Of a stretch of 64,000 bases of DNA, positions 51,577 to 60,802 are shown piece after piece. Every line of letters begins with the position of its first letter. The first letter of the stretch is position 1. The DNA is from Bacillota bacterium (GTDB lineage: Bacteria; Bacillota; Clostridia; Christensenellales; Borkfalkiaceae). The notes under the pieces were generated by a model. The model did no database searches. It had not been told where the DNA came from and worked only from the letters and a program-made list of their open reading frames with translations. The translations under genes and the position numbers were made by a program. The DNA is taken from NCBI GenBank assembly GCA_019423125.1, contig JAHZBZ010000003.1, positions 124,001-188,000 on the forward strand, given 5' to 3'.

Positions 51577-53061
51577 ATGAGAAAGGGTTTCGACAACGAT
51601 CTGTACATAAAACTGCAAAGCGAGAAGATCCTGGAGCGCATTTCCAAGTTCGACAACAAGCTCTATCTTGAATTCGGAGGCAAGCTGTTTGACGACATGC
51701 ACGCCTGCCGCGTTCTGCCCGGATTCGAGAGCGACGCGAAGTGCAGGATCCTTCTGACGCTCAAAGAGCAGTCGGAGATCATCTTCGTCATCAGCGGCGC
51801 AGATCTGGAGCGGAACAAGATCCGCGCGGACTTCGGCATCCCGTACGGCACCGACGTGCTTCGCCTCATCGACAAGATGCGCGGCCTCGGCCTGAACATG
51901 AACAGCGTCGTCGTGACGCAGTATCTGGACCAGCCCGCCGCAGACAAATTCATCAATAAGCTCAAACAGCACGGGCTCAAGACATACATCCACCACAAGA
52001 CCAAGGGCTATCCGACGGAAGTGGACGTCATCGTCTCGGACGAGGGCTACGGCGCGAATCCGTACATAGAGACGACCAAACCGCTCGTCGTCGTCACTGC
52101 GCCCGGTCCCGGCAGCGGCAAGCTCGCGACCTGTCTTTCCCAGCTCTATCACGAATACAAGAGGGGCGTGCACGCGGGGTATGCGAAATTCGAGACTTTC
52201 CCCATCTGGAACCTCCCGCTCCGCCATCCCGTCAACGTCGCCTATGAGGCGGCGACCGCCGACCTCGGCGACATCAACATGATCGACCCGTACCATCTCG
52301 AGACGTACGGCGCGACCACCGTCAATTACAACCGCGACATCGAGTGTTTCCCCATCGTCAAGTCCATCCTCTCCAAGATCACGGGGGACGAGAGCATCTA
52401 CAACTCTCCCACGGACATGGGGGTCAACATGGCGGGATTCGGCATCTGCGACGACGAGGCGTGCCGCTTTGCCGCGCGGCAGGAGATCATCCGCCGCTAT
52501 TACAAGGCGGTGTGCGACTACAAGACGGGCAACGGCACCGAAGAGACGGTCAAGCGCATCCGCCTTCTGATGAACGAAAACAAGATCGAAGAGAGCGAGC
52601 GCACCGTCGTGCGCCCCGCGCTTGAAAAGGCGGAGGCGAGCAACTGTGCGTCCGTCGCCATCGAGCTGGAAGACGGCAGGTTCGTCACGGGCAAGTCCAA
52701 CAAGCTGATGACCGCCTGCGCAAGCGCGGTGATCAACGCGGTCAAGACGCTCTCCGACATCCCCGACGAGATGCTCCTGCTCTCGCCCATCGTGCTCGCG
52801 CCCATCATCAGCCTCAAAAAAGAGGTGCTCCGCGAGGACAAAGTCAAGCTCAGCCTGGGCGACGTGCTCAGCGCGCTGTCCATCTGCGCGGCGACCAACC
52901 CCGTCGCGGAACAGGCGATGAACCGCCTCGCGCAGCTGCGCGACTGCGACGCGCACGCTTCCTGCATCCTGCCCGAGTCCGATCTCGGCGTCATGCGCAA
53001 GCTGGGCGTAAATCTGACCTGCGAACCCGAGTTCGGGTCCAAAGATCTCTACGGGTTCTGA
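51577..53061 (+). CDS. DUF1846 (UPF0371) family protein
   Basis: The 494-residue product starts MRKGFDNDLYIKLQSEKIL, then FDNKLYLEFGGKLFDD, and has the conserved VVVTAPGPGSGKLATCLSQLYHE segment (in parts, near 175-195), which looks like a nucleotide-binding loop, and NSPTDMGVNMAGF. Structures of the family exist but the reaction is not known to me. I chose ATG 51577 (GAGGAG 10 bases upstream); ATG 51559 would add 6 residues and lacks a site. It has its own promoter, so it is not part of the hydrogenase transcript. Confidence 0.88.
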   Translation: MRKGFDNDLYIKLQSEKILERISKFDNKLYLEFGGKLFDDMHACRVLPGFESDAKCRILLTLKEQSEIIFVISGADLERNKIRADFGIPYGTDVLRLIDKMRGLGLNMNSVVVTQYLDQPAADKFINKLKQHGLKTYIHHKTKGYPTEVDVIVSDEGYGANPYIETTKPLVVVTAPGPGSGKLATCLSQLYHEYKRGVHAGYAKFETFPIWNLPLRHPVNVAYEAATADLGDINMIDPYHLETYGATTVNYNRDIECFPIVKSILSKITGDESIYNSPTDMGVNMAGFGICDDEACRFAARQEIIRRYYKAVCDYKTGNGTEETVKRIRLLMNENKIEESERTVVRPALEKAEASNCASVAIELEDGRFVTGKSNKLMTACASAVINAVKTLSDIPDEMLLLSPIVLAPIISLKKEVLREDKVKLSLGDVLSALSICAATNPVAEQAMNRLAQLRDCDAHASCILPESDLGVMRKLGVNLTCEPEFGSKDLYGF

Positions 53062-53073
53062 TGTATCAAATCG

Positions 53074-53111
53074 AAGGGAAGAGGCAATACTCTCACAGAG
53101 TATTTTCCCTT
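53074..53111 (+). promoter_or_regulatory. Stem-loop with a 5-base bulge upstream of the CvpA-like gene
   Basis: AAGGGAA-(GAGGC)-AATACTC pairs with GAGTATT-TTCCCTT (53074-53111). It lies between the DUF1846 stop and the GAGGT of the next gene, so it may be an attenuator or processing site. Confidence 0.55.
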
Positions 53112-53125
53112 CTCAATGAGGTACT

Positions 53126-53659
53126 ATGACGACAATCGATTCCATTACCATCCTGACCGCGATCGCGCTCGCGGGGCTGGGGCTCGCGCTCGGTTTCGGA
53201 CGGACACTCCGCTTTTTCACAAAGGGCATCTTCGGGTTCATCATCGCCGTCTTCGTGTGTTTCACTTTCGGCGGCATGATCGCGGGCATTCCCGCCGTCT
53301 CCGAACAGATCTCCAACCTCAACGCCGCGCTCGGCGAAAAGTGGGAGTTTTTCGAGACCATACATCTTGCGACGGTCATCTATTACGTCGTATTGTTTTT
53401 CGCCGTGCAGATCCTGCGCATCCTCGCGGTGAAGCTGATCGGCGGCATCTTCTCCGCCGACGTACTGCCCGTGCGCATCGTCAACCGCCTGCTCGGCGCG
53501 GTGCTGATGGTGGGGGCGGTGTTCCTGCTCACCCTGCTCGTGTTTGCCGTCTTTAAAGTGCTGGAGAACACGCAGTTCGTCGTCGACATCGTCCAAAAGC
53601 TGGACGGCACCTTCCTCGGCACGCTGTACGAGAACAATCCCGTCAAATTTACCGTCTGA
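53126..53659 (+). CDS. CvpA-like membrane protein, 177 aa
   Basis: Four hydrophobic helices (about 8-28, 33-55, 84-107 and 117-145) with the Gly-rich first helix and the LGAVLMVGAVFLLTLLV third region typical of CvpA/YshB-type proteins. Family assignment is by topology and a few residues, so it is tentative. CvpA relatives are linked to colicin V export or stress at the envelope. GAGGT lies just before the ATG; a terminator follows. Confidence 0.6.
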   Translation: MTTIDSITILTAIALAGLGLALGFGRTLRFFTKGIFGFIIAVFVCFTFGGMIAGIPAVSEQISNLNAALGEKWEFFETIHLATVIYYVVLFFAVQILRILAVKLIGGIFSADVLPVRIVNRLLGAVLMVGAVFLLTLLVFAVFKVLENTQFVVDIVQKLDGTFLGTLYENNPVKFTV

Positions 53660-53665
53660 AAAACA

Positions 53666-53705
53666 CGCGCTCGCGCGGGAACATTCCCGAGCGGGCGTTT
53701 TTTTT
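53666..53705 (+). terminator. Intrinsic terminator
   Basis: CGCGCTCGCGCGGGAA pairs with TTCCCGAGCGGGCG (53666-53697) with small mismatches and is followed by eight Ts. Confidence 0.85.
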
Positions 53706-53709
53706 ATGT

Positions 53710-53746
53710 GCGCGCGGCGGCGAAAGGATCTTTCGCCGCCGCGCGC
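53710..53746. repeat. Perfect 16-bp inverted repeat
   Basis: GCGCGCGGCGGCGAAA and TTTCGCCGCCGCGCGC around a 5-base loop, between two terminators in the convergent spacer. Confidence 0.7.
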
Positions 53747-53794
53747 TTAACATCCGCGGACTGCCGCCGAAAAGGGGCTGTCTGCGACAAAAGA

Positions 53795-53839
53795 GCGCCC
53801 CCGTCTGCGGCATCGTGCCGCAGACGGGGGCGCGTTTTT
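53795..53839. terminator. Bidirectional terminator at the end of the polyamine operon
   Basis: A 17-bp perfect stem (53795-53811 with 53817-53833). On the plus strand it is followed by TTTTT; on the minus strand by CTCTTTTGTC. It lies just beyond the stop of the last minus-strand gene. Confidence 0.88.
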
Positions 53840-53855
53840 GTATTTTTCAGCGGAA

Positions 53856-54964
53856 TCAGAGCCTGCTCTTGAAGTCGTCGTAGGAGAAGGCGCGGAGCGT
53901 CTCCAATCTCCCGTCTTCGCGCTGCAGGAGGATGTCGGGCAGGGGGATGCCGTTGAAGGTATTCGTCTTGACCATCGTGTAGAGCGCCATGTCGCCGAAC
54001 ACGAGTTCATCCCCCGCTTTGAGCGGTTTGTCGAAGGAATAATCGCCGATGACGTCCCCCGCGAGGCAGGAGGGCCCGCCGAGGCGGTAGGTGTACTTCT
54101 TCTCGCCCGCTTTTCCGCTTCCGAACAGGGGCGGACGGTAGGGCATTTCGAGCACGTCGGGCATATGGCAGGCGGCGGATGCGTCGAGGATCGCGATGTC
54201 GATGCCGTTTTTCATCACTTCGAGCACGCGCGCGTGCAGGGTCCCCGCGTCCAGCACCACCGCTTCGCCCGGTTCGAGGTAGATCTCGGCGCCGTATCTC
54301 TCGCGCGCACCCCGCACGAGTTTTACGAGCAGTGCGACGTCGTAGTCTGCGCGGGTGATGTGGTGCCCTCCGCCGAAGTTGAGCCACTTCATGCGGCGGG
54401 CGTATTTCCCGAACTTCTCGTCGAAGGCGGCGAGCGTCTTTTCCAGCGCGTCGGCGTTCTGTTCGCAGAGGGTGTGAAAGTGCAGTCCGTCCAGAAGGGG
54501 CAGAACGTCCTCCTCGAAGTTCTCTGCCGTCGTGCCCAGCCGCGAGCCGGGCGCGCATGGATCGTACTGCGCGTGTCCCTCCTGCGTGGAGCAGGCGGGG
54601 TTGACCCGAAGCCCGACGGAGACGCCCTTTTCGCGGCAGAGCGGGGCATAGCGCCGCACCTGCGCGGGCGTGTTGAACACGATGTGGTCGCACAGCGCCG
54701 CGAGCTCCTCGACCTCTCCCTCGCGGAAGGCGGGCGCAAACGCGTGCACTTCCTTTCCGAATTCCTCCCGCCCCAGCCGCGCCTCGAACACGCCGCTCGC
54801 CGCGGTGCCCGCGAGGAGCTCGCGGAGCAGGGGATAGGTCTGGTAGACGGAGTACGCCTTCTGCGCGAGCAAAATGCGGCAGTCCGCCTCTTCGGCGACG
54901 CGCGCGAGCAGGCGGGCGTTTTCCTTGAGCTTTTTCTCGTCGATGACGAAACAGGGGGTGCGCA

Positions 54965-54965
<1 letters not shown>
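53856..54965 (-). CDS. nspC: Carboxynorspermidine/carboxyspermidine decarboxylase
   Basis: A 369-residue PLP enzyme of the alanine racemase/DABA decarboxylase fold that converts carboxy(nor)spermidine to (nor)spermidine. It starts TPCFVIDEKKLKEN, with the PLP Lys36 in LLAQKAYSVYQ, FNTPAQVRRY near 125, GLHFHTLCEQNAD, WLNFGGGHHITRADYD and the C-terminal LGGPSCLAGDVIGDY with the dimer-site Cys. The start is ATG 54965, which overlaps the stop of the dehydrogenase by one base (TGATG). Last gene of the polyamine operon; a bidirectional terminator follows. Confidence 0.93.
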
Positions 54966-56167
<1,202 letters not shown>

Positions 56168-56220
56168 GATTGATTCCTCCGCAATCGAATGTGTTTTTCA
56201 AACGGGCGTTTCCGCCGCGG

Positions 56221-57078
56221 TCATTGTTTGGAAAGCGCGATGAGCATCTCGCGCACGATCTTGCAGGCGACGGCCGTGGAGGCGCCGCTCGCGTCGTAGT
56301 GGGGCGAAAGTTCGACGACGTCCGCGCCGACGATGCGCGCGCGCTCACAGCACGCCTGCAACGCCCTTCGCAGTGCGTCGAAGGAGACGCCGCCCGGCTC
56401 GGGCGTTCCCGTGCCGGGGAACACAGACGGGTCGAGCACGTCCAGGTCGACGGTCAGATACACGGGCTTTCCTTCGAGCGCGCAGAGCGCCTCGTCCAGC
56501 CCCGCAAAGTCGAACAGATGCGTGCGCACCTTTCCTTTGCCCCATTCAAATTCGCTCTTGTCCCCCGAGCGGATGCCGAACTGAAAGATCCTGCCGTCGC
56601 CGACGATCTCGTGGCACCGCCGCAGGACGCAGGCGTGCGAGAGGGGAGCGCCGAGGTAATCGTCGCGCAGGTCGGCGTGCGCGTCGAAGTGCAGGATGTG
56701 CAGGTCGGGGTATCTTTCGGCGGCGGCGCGGACGGCGCCCAGCGTCACGAGATGCTCCCCGCCGATGAGGAAGGGGAGCTTTCCGTCCGCGAGGATGTGC
56801 GCGGCGCGCGCGCGGATGTCGTCCAGCGCGCGGGCGCTGTCGCCGAAGCAGAGCTCGATGTCGCCGCTGTCGAACAGCGGCGCGTCGGTGAGCTCGCGGT
56901 CCTGGTAGGGGGAGTACAGCTCCAGCCCGTACGATTCCCGCCGCATCGCCGCGCTCGCAAAGCGGGCGCCGGGGCGGAAAGAGGTGGTGGAGTCGAAGGG
57001 CGCGCCGAAGAGCACGATCTTCGCCTCCGCATATTCGGCGTCACAGCCGAGAAAGGTCTCAACGTTCTTCTTCAACAT
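56221..57078 (-). CDS. speB: Agmatinase
   Basis: SpeB hydrolyses agmatine to putrescine and urea using two Mn2+. The 285-residue ureohydrolase has the metal-binding motifs LIGGEHLVTLGA (about 98), HFDAHADLRDD (about 125) and TVDLDVLDPSVFPGTGTPEPGG (about 205). Its ATG lies inside the end of speE (20-base overlap). With the arginine decarboxylase upstream it forms the arginine-to-putrescine route. Confidence 0.93.
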   Translation of the reverse strand: MLKKNVETFLGCDAEYAEAKIVLFGAPFDSTTSFRPGARFASAAMRRESYGLELYSPYQDRELTDAPLFDSGDIELCFGDSARALDDIRARAAHILADGKLPFLIGGEHLVTLGAVRAAAERYPDLHILHFDAHADLRDDYLGAPLSHACVLRRCHEIVGDGRIFQFGIRSGDKSEFEWGKGKVRTHLFDFAGLDEALCALEGKPVYLTVDLDVLDPSVFPGTGTPEPGGVSFDALRRALQACCERARIVGADVVELSPHYDASGASTAVACKIVREMLIALSKQ

Positions 57079-57919
57079 CTTTCAGCATCTCCTCGACGTA
57101 GGCGGGCAGATAAAATGCGCCGCGGTGCAGTGTGGTGGTGTAGTAACGGCAGGCAAGCCCGCGCGCGTTCCAGCGCGCGGCGTCCAGATCGCGCAGGGGG
57201 TGGTATTTCTTTGTGGAGAACCCGAACAGCCAGTGCCCCGAGGGATAGGTCGGGATGTGCGCCTGGTAGATGCGCGAGAAGGGGAAGGACTCGATGATGC
57301 GCTTGTGCGCGCGCTGCATCGCGAGCGCGTCCTGCTCGTAAAAGGGGCTCTCGTGCTGGTTGACCATGATCCCGTCCGCGTGCAGTGCCTTGAAACAGCT
57401 GCCGTAGAACTCGCGGGAGAAGAGTCCCTCGCCCGGGCCGAACGGGTCGGTGGAGTCGACGACGATCAGGTCGTATTCGTCCGTGCGCCTGCGCACGAAC
57501 TTGACGCCGTCCTCGATGTGTATGTGCACGCGCGGATCGTCCAGCGAGCAGGCGGTGAAGGGGAGATACTTCTTGCTGACCTCGATCACCTGTCCGTCGA
57601 TCTCGACGAGGTCGATGCGCTCGATCTCGGGATAGCGGCAAAGCTCGCGCACGACGCCGCCGTCGCCCGCGCCGATCACGAGCACCCGTTTCACGTTCGG
57701 ATGCACCGCCATGGGCGTGTGCACGATCATTTCGTGGTAGATGAATTCGTCCTTTTCGGTGAGCATGAGGAACCCGTCCAGCACGAGCATGCGCCCGAAG
57801 GCGGGCGTGTCGAACACGTCGATGCGCTGCAAGTCGCTCTGTCCGCTGTACACCTGGCGGTCGACGCGGATGCTCAGTTTGACGTCCTTGGTGTGTTTTT
57901 CGGAAAACCAGAAATCCAT
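57059..57919 (-). CDS. speE: Spermidine synthase (aminopropyltransferase)
   Basis: SpeE transfers the aminopropyl group of decarboxylated SAM to putrescine. The 286-residue product opens MDFWFSEKHTKDVKLSIRV, then has the family motifs ILDGFLMLTEKDEFIYHEMIVH (in parts), VIGAGDGGVVREL near 82 and YDLIVVDSTDPFGP near 155 with the catalytic Asp. AGGAGGAAAAGC precedes the ATG (minus strand). It lies 10 bp after the arginine decarboxylase gene and overlaps speB by 20 bases. Confidence 0.95.
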   Translation of the reverse strand: MDFWFSEKHTKDVKLSIRVDRQVYSGQSDLQRIDVFDTPAFGRMLVLDGFLMLTEKDEFIYHEMIVHTPMAVHPNVKRVLVIGAGDGGVVRELCRYPEIERIDLVEIDGQVIEVSKKYLPFTACSLDDPRVHIHIEDGVKFVRRRTDEYDLIVVDSTDPFGPGEGLFSREFYGSCFKALHADGIMVNQHESPFYEQDALAMQRAHKRIIESFPFSRIYQAHIPTYPSGHWLFGFSTKKYHPLRDLDAARWNARGLACRYYTTTLHRGAFYLPAYVEEMLKDVEEER

Positions 57920-57929
57920 GCTTTTCCTC

Positions 57930-59384
57930 CTATTCTTCGATGAGCACGTTCAGCCGTTCGATCGCGGCGTCCTCGGGGCCCGTCATCTGACAGCCCTTTT
58001 CCTTGGCATAGCGGATGTATTCGAGGATCTTGGTCGTTACCCGCTCCCCCGGTGCGAGGATGGGGATGCCGGGCGGGTAGCACATCACAAATTCGCTGCA
58101 CACGTATCCCGCCGTTTCGTCCAGCGGAAGGGAGCGTTTTTTCGCGTAGAATGCGTGCTGGGGCGTCACCGCGACGACGGGCGGGATGTATTCGTTTTCC
58201 ATCATGCCCGCCTTGTCCTTGGCGAAGCGGCGCTTGATCTCGCTGAGCGCGCTGACCAGCCGCTCGACGTCGCGCATGCGGTCGCCGATGGAGAGATAGG
58301 CGAGGATGTTGCCGAGGTCGCCGAATTCGATCTGGATGTCGTATTCGTCGCGCAGGATGTCGTACACCTCGATGCCCGCGAGCCCGATGTCCAGCGTGTG
58401 CACGGAGAGCTTGGTGCGGTCGAAGGCGAAGATGGAATCGCCGTTGACGAGCTCTTCCGAATAGGCGTAATAGCCGCCGATGTCGTTGATCTCGCCGCGC
58501 GCGTAGTCGGCGAGCTCTATGACCTGCCCGAACGCCTCTCTCCCGCGCAGCGCGAGGTTGCGCCGCGAGATGTCGAGGCTGGAGAGCAGAAGGTAGGATG
58601 CGCTCGTCGTCTGGGTGAGGTTTATGATCTGCCGCACGTAGTCGGCGTTGACGCGCGGCCCCGTGAGCAGGAGAGAACTCTGCGTCAGGCTTCCGCCCGA
58701 TTTGTGCATGGAGACCGCCGCCATGTCCGCGCCCGCCGCCATCGCGGAGACGGGCAGCCCGTCGCCGAAATAGAGGTGGGTGCCGTGCGCCTCGTCCACG
58801 ATGACGAGCATGTTGTTTTTATGCGCGAGCTCGACGATGGCGCGCAGGTCGGAGCAGATGCCGTAGTAGGTGGGGTTGTTGACGAGGATCGCCTTCGCGT
58901 CGGGCGTGCATTCGATGGTGCGGCGCAGTTTTTCCAGGCTCATGCCGAGCGGGATGCCCAGCCGCGCGTCGCACTCGGGGTTGACGTACACGGGCACGGC
59001 GCCGCAGAGCACGAGCGCGCCCATCACGCTGCGGTGCACGTTGCGCGGCAGGATGATCTTTTCGCCGCTCCCCACCACCGAGAGCACCATGCTCTGTACG
59101 GCGGAGGTGGTGCCGCCCACCATCAGAAAGGCGTTTTCGGCGCCGAATGCATCGGCGGCGAGCTTTTCCGCGTCGCGGATGACGGAGACGGGGTGGCAGA
59201 GGTTGTCCAACGGCTTCATGGAGTTGACGTCCATGCCCACGCATTTTTCGCCGAGCAGGCGCACGAGCTCGGGATTGCCCCGCCCGCGCTTGTGCCCGGG
59301 CACGTCGAAGGGGACGACGCGCATCTTTCCGAAGCGGTCGAGCGCCTCGTAGATGGGGGCGCGCTGTTGTGCTTTGATGTCCAT
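57930..59384 (-). CDS. speA: Arginine decarboxylase (Orn/Lys/Arg class, AAT fold)
   Basis: A 484-residue PLP enzyme with the aspartate aminotransferase fold typical of Bacillota SpeA/YaaO. It has VPGHKRGRGNPEL (about 28-40), GTTSAVQSM, the PLP-binding DEAHGTHLYFGD (197-208) and the Schiff-base Lys228 in SMHKSGGSLTQSS. The presence of speB (agmatinase) next to it favours arginine over lysine or ornithine as substrate. GGAGAAGCAA (minus strand) lies before the ATG. It follows speD after 9 bp. Confidence 0.92.
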   Translation of the reverse strand: MDIKAQQRAPIYEALDRFGKMRVVPFDVPGHKRGRGNPELVRLLGEKCVGMDVNSMKPLDNLCHPVSVIRDAEKLAADAFGAENAFLMVGGTTSAVQSMVLSVVGSGEKIILPRNVHRSVMGALVLCGAVPVYVNPECDARLGIPLGMSLEKLRRTIECTPDAKAILVNNPTYYGICSDLRAIVELAHKNNMLVIVDEAHGTHLYFGDGLPVSAMAAGADMAAVSMHKSGGSLTQSSLLLTGPRVNADYVRQIINLTQTTSASYLLLSSLDISRRNLALRGREAFGQVIELADYARGEINDIGGYYAYSEELVNGDSIFAFDRTKLSVHTLDIGLAGIEVYDILRDEYDIQIEFGDLGNILAYLSIGDRMRDVERLVSALSEIKRRFAKDKAGMMENEYIPPVVAVTPQHAFYAKKRSLPLDETAGYVCSEFVMCYPPGIPILAPGERVTTKILEYIRYAKEKGCQMTGPEDAAIERLNVLIEE

Positions 59385-59393
59385 TTGCTTCTC

Positions 59394-60152
59394 CTAATAG
59401 ATGTTGCGGCCGTTGAAGATCTCGATCATCTCCTTGCGCAGGCTGTCCACGATGTTCTGCCGCATCGCGGGCTCGATGTCCTCCGCCCTGCGGTTGAACA
59501 GGTAGTTCTGCAGGTCGATCTCGCGCAGGAGCATCTTGGTGTGAAAGATGTTCGCCGAATAGACGTTGACGTCCACCGCGTCGTATTTTTTGAGCGTCTT
59601 TTCGGAGATGAAATTCTGGATGGAGTTGATCTTCAGGTCGTTGAACACCTTTTTCCCGTCAATGCTGCGGGTGAAGCCGCGCACGCGGTAATCCATGGTG
59701 ATGATGTCCGAATCGAAGGACCCGATCAGGTAATCGAGGGTGGAAAGCGGTGTGATGGTGCCGCAGGTCGCCACGTCGATGTCCACGCGGAAGGTCGCGA
59801 GCGACGTGCCCGGGTGGTATTCGGGATAGGTGTGCACGGTCACGTGGCTCTTGTCGAGGTGCGCCACCTGCGTCCTGCCGCGCACGGGGAACATGGACTC
59901 GTCCGCGATCAGCAGGGTGACGGAAGCGCCCTGCGGGTCATAATCCTGCCCCGAAATGTTCAGAACGCGCGCGCCGATCATCGCGGTGAGGTTGGTCAAA
60001 ATCTCGGTCAGCCGCTCGCTGTTGTACTGCTCGTCGATGTAGGAGATGTAGTCCTTGCGCTCCTGCGCCGACTTTGCGTAGCAGATGTCGTAGATGTTGA
60101 AGCTGAGCGACTTGGTCAGGTTGTTGAACCCGTAAAGTTTTAGTTTTTTCAT
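59394..60152 (-). CDS. speD: S-adenosylmethionine decarboxylase, E. coli-type long form
   Basis: SpeD makes decarboxylated SAM for SpeE. The 252-residue proenzyme self-cleaves at Ser102 in HLDKSHVTVHTYPE to give a pyruvoyl cofactor; the later GFTRSIDGKK, INSIQNF and VDVNVYSANIFHTKM segments match the E. coli enzyme rather than the short B. subtilis form. The start is ATG 60152; an in-frame ATG at 60236 would run the frame through the leader terminator and has no ribosome binding site. First gene of the operon speD-speA-speE-speB-CASDH-nspC. Its expression should depend on the structured leader. Confidence 0.94.
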   Translation of the reverse strand: MKKLKLYGFNNLTKSLSFNIYDICYAKSAQERKDYISYIDEQYNSERLTEILTNLTAMIGARVLNISGQDYDPQGASVTLLIADESMFPVRGRTQVAHLDKSHVTVHTYPEYHPGTSLATFRVDIDVATCGTITPLSTLDYLIGSFDSDIITMDYRVRGFTRSIDGKKVFNDLKINSIQNFISEKTLKKYDAVDVNVYSANIFHTKMLLREIDLQNYLFNRRAEDIEPAMRQNIVDSLRKEMIEIFNGRNIY

Positions 60153-60183
60153 GGCAGACCTTCGTGAGTGTTCTTTCCCGCAA

Positions 60184-60219
60184 CAAAAAAAGAGCGGCAG
60201 GCAGTCCGCCCGTCGCTCT
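60184..60219 (-). terminator. Leader terminator upstream of speD
   Basis: On the minus strand a 12-bp stem (AGAGCGACGGGC with GCCTGCCGCTCT, one A-C mismatch, one G-U) with a 5-base loop at 60219-60191, followed by seven to eight Us (60191-60184). It is 30-40 bp before the speD start, so it can switch the whole operon. Confidence 0.88.
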
Positions 60220-60472
60220 AAAATGGCCGCATACATATACCGTTGGCATACGCTTTCGCAATAGCAAATACTTCACTGCGCTTATTGACCGTTTCACAAG
60301 TTTTGTGCGGAATGCACCGGTTATAAAGTAACCAACTTATAAAATTTGAGCTTTTAACTCAATCAATAAGGCGGCTGTTGCCGCCGATCGGCATTCGACC
60401 CGGCTGTCCGTATGGCCTCGACCCGTCAGGGTGGTCGGTATTTGCAAGCGAAAGCCCTTACGCCTTCATTGC
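60191..60472 (-). ncRNA. Candidate riboswitch: structured leader of the polyamine operon
   Basis: From the predicted start (about 60472) the leader folds into a closed domain. P1 joins 60454-60448 (CTTTCGC) and 60445-60438 (GCAAATAC) with 60271-60264 and 60259-60253, 15 bp in two blocks around an internal loop. A second long-range helix pairs 60370-60363 with 60288-60281 (CTTATTGA / TCAATAAG). Inside are hairpins CGACC/GGTCG (60437-60419), GGCGGC/GCCGCC (60385-60370), TTGAG/CTCAA (60362-60346), GGTTA/TAACC (60333-60319) and CACAA/TTGTG (60307-60295). The P1 3' strand is followed by the terminator. I recognise no known class. Confidence 0.75.
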
Positions 60473-60478
60473 TCTTTG

Positions 60479-60507
60479 ATTATACGAAATTTTCACCCCG
60501 CTGTCAA
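60479..60507 (-). promoter_or_regulatory. Consensus promoter of the polyamine operon
   Basis: On the minus strand TTGACA (60507-60502), a 17-bp spacer and TATAAT (60484-60479), a perfect sigma-A match. The transcript starts near 60472, about 320 nt before speD. Confidence 0.92.
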
Positions 60508-60717
60508 ATGTATTTTCACATCTTTTTCAACCTTTTTCTTTCCGCGCGCGCTTTTTTTCCGTGCCCTTGCGTCCGCAGGCATCCCGCGGGGTCGAAGTTC
60601 TTTTATGCGCGGGTGCAAAAATGTTTTTCGGGTGCCTCGGATAAGGAGAGGTGTTCAAAAAAATGAACAATATTTCTGTTTTATGAAAGAAAAGACAAAA
60701 AATTTTTTCTTTTGGTA

Positions 60718-60746
60718 TTGCAAAGCGCGCGCATTTTTTTTATAAT
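60718..60746 (+). promoter_or_regulatory. Promoter of the arabinose-related kinase gene
   Basis: TTGCAA (60718-60723), a 17-bp spacer and TATAAT (60741-60746). The intergenic stretch 60508-60717 is T/C-rich and shows no further element I can assign. Confidence 0.88.
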
Positions 60747-60802
60747 GAAGCCGAAAAAATGCGGGTCCTGCGCCGTTCGGGAGAGGACCTGCGGAGGTAA
60801 AA

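Noticed and set aside
57741..60143. 800-residue open frame on the plus strand opposite the polyamine operon
   Set aside because: An antisense shadow of speE, speA and speD, rich in Val/Asp/His from reverse-complement codons.
60152..60236. N-terminally extended SpeD from ATG 60236
   Set aside because: It would start before the leader terminator without a ribosome binding site and add residues absent from the family.
60264..60445. tmRNA, tRNA or T-box element in the polyamine leader
   Set aside because: The GTCGAAT piece resembles a T-loop and the plus strand has CAGGGTGG, but there is no acceptor stem, tag reading frame or ACCGCG T-box bulge, and the promoter and terminator fit a minus-strand leader.
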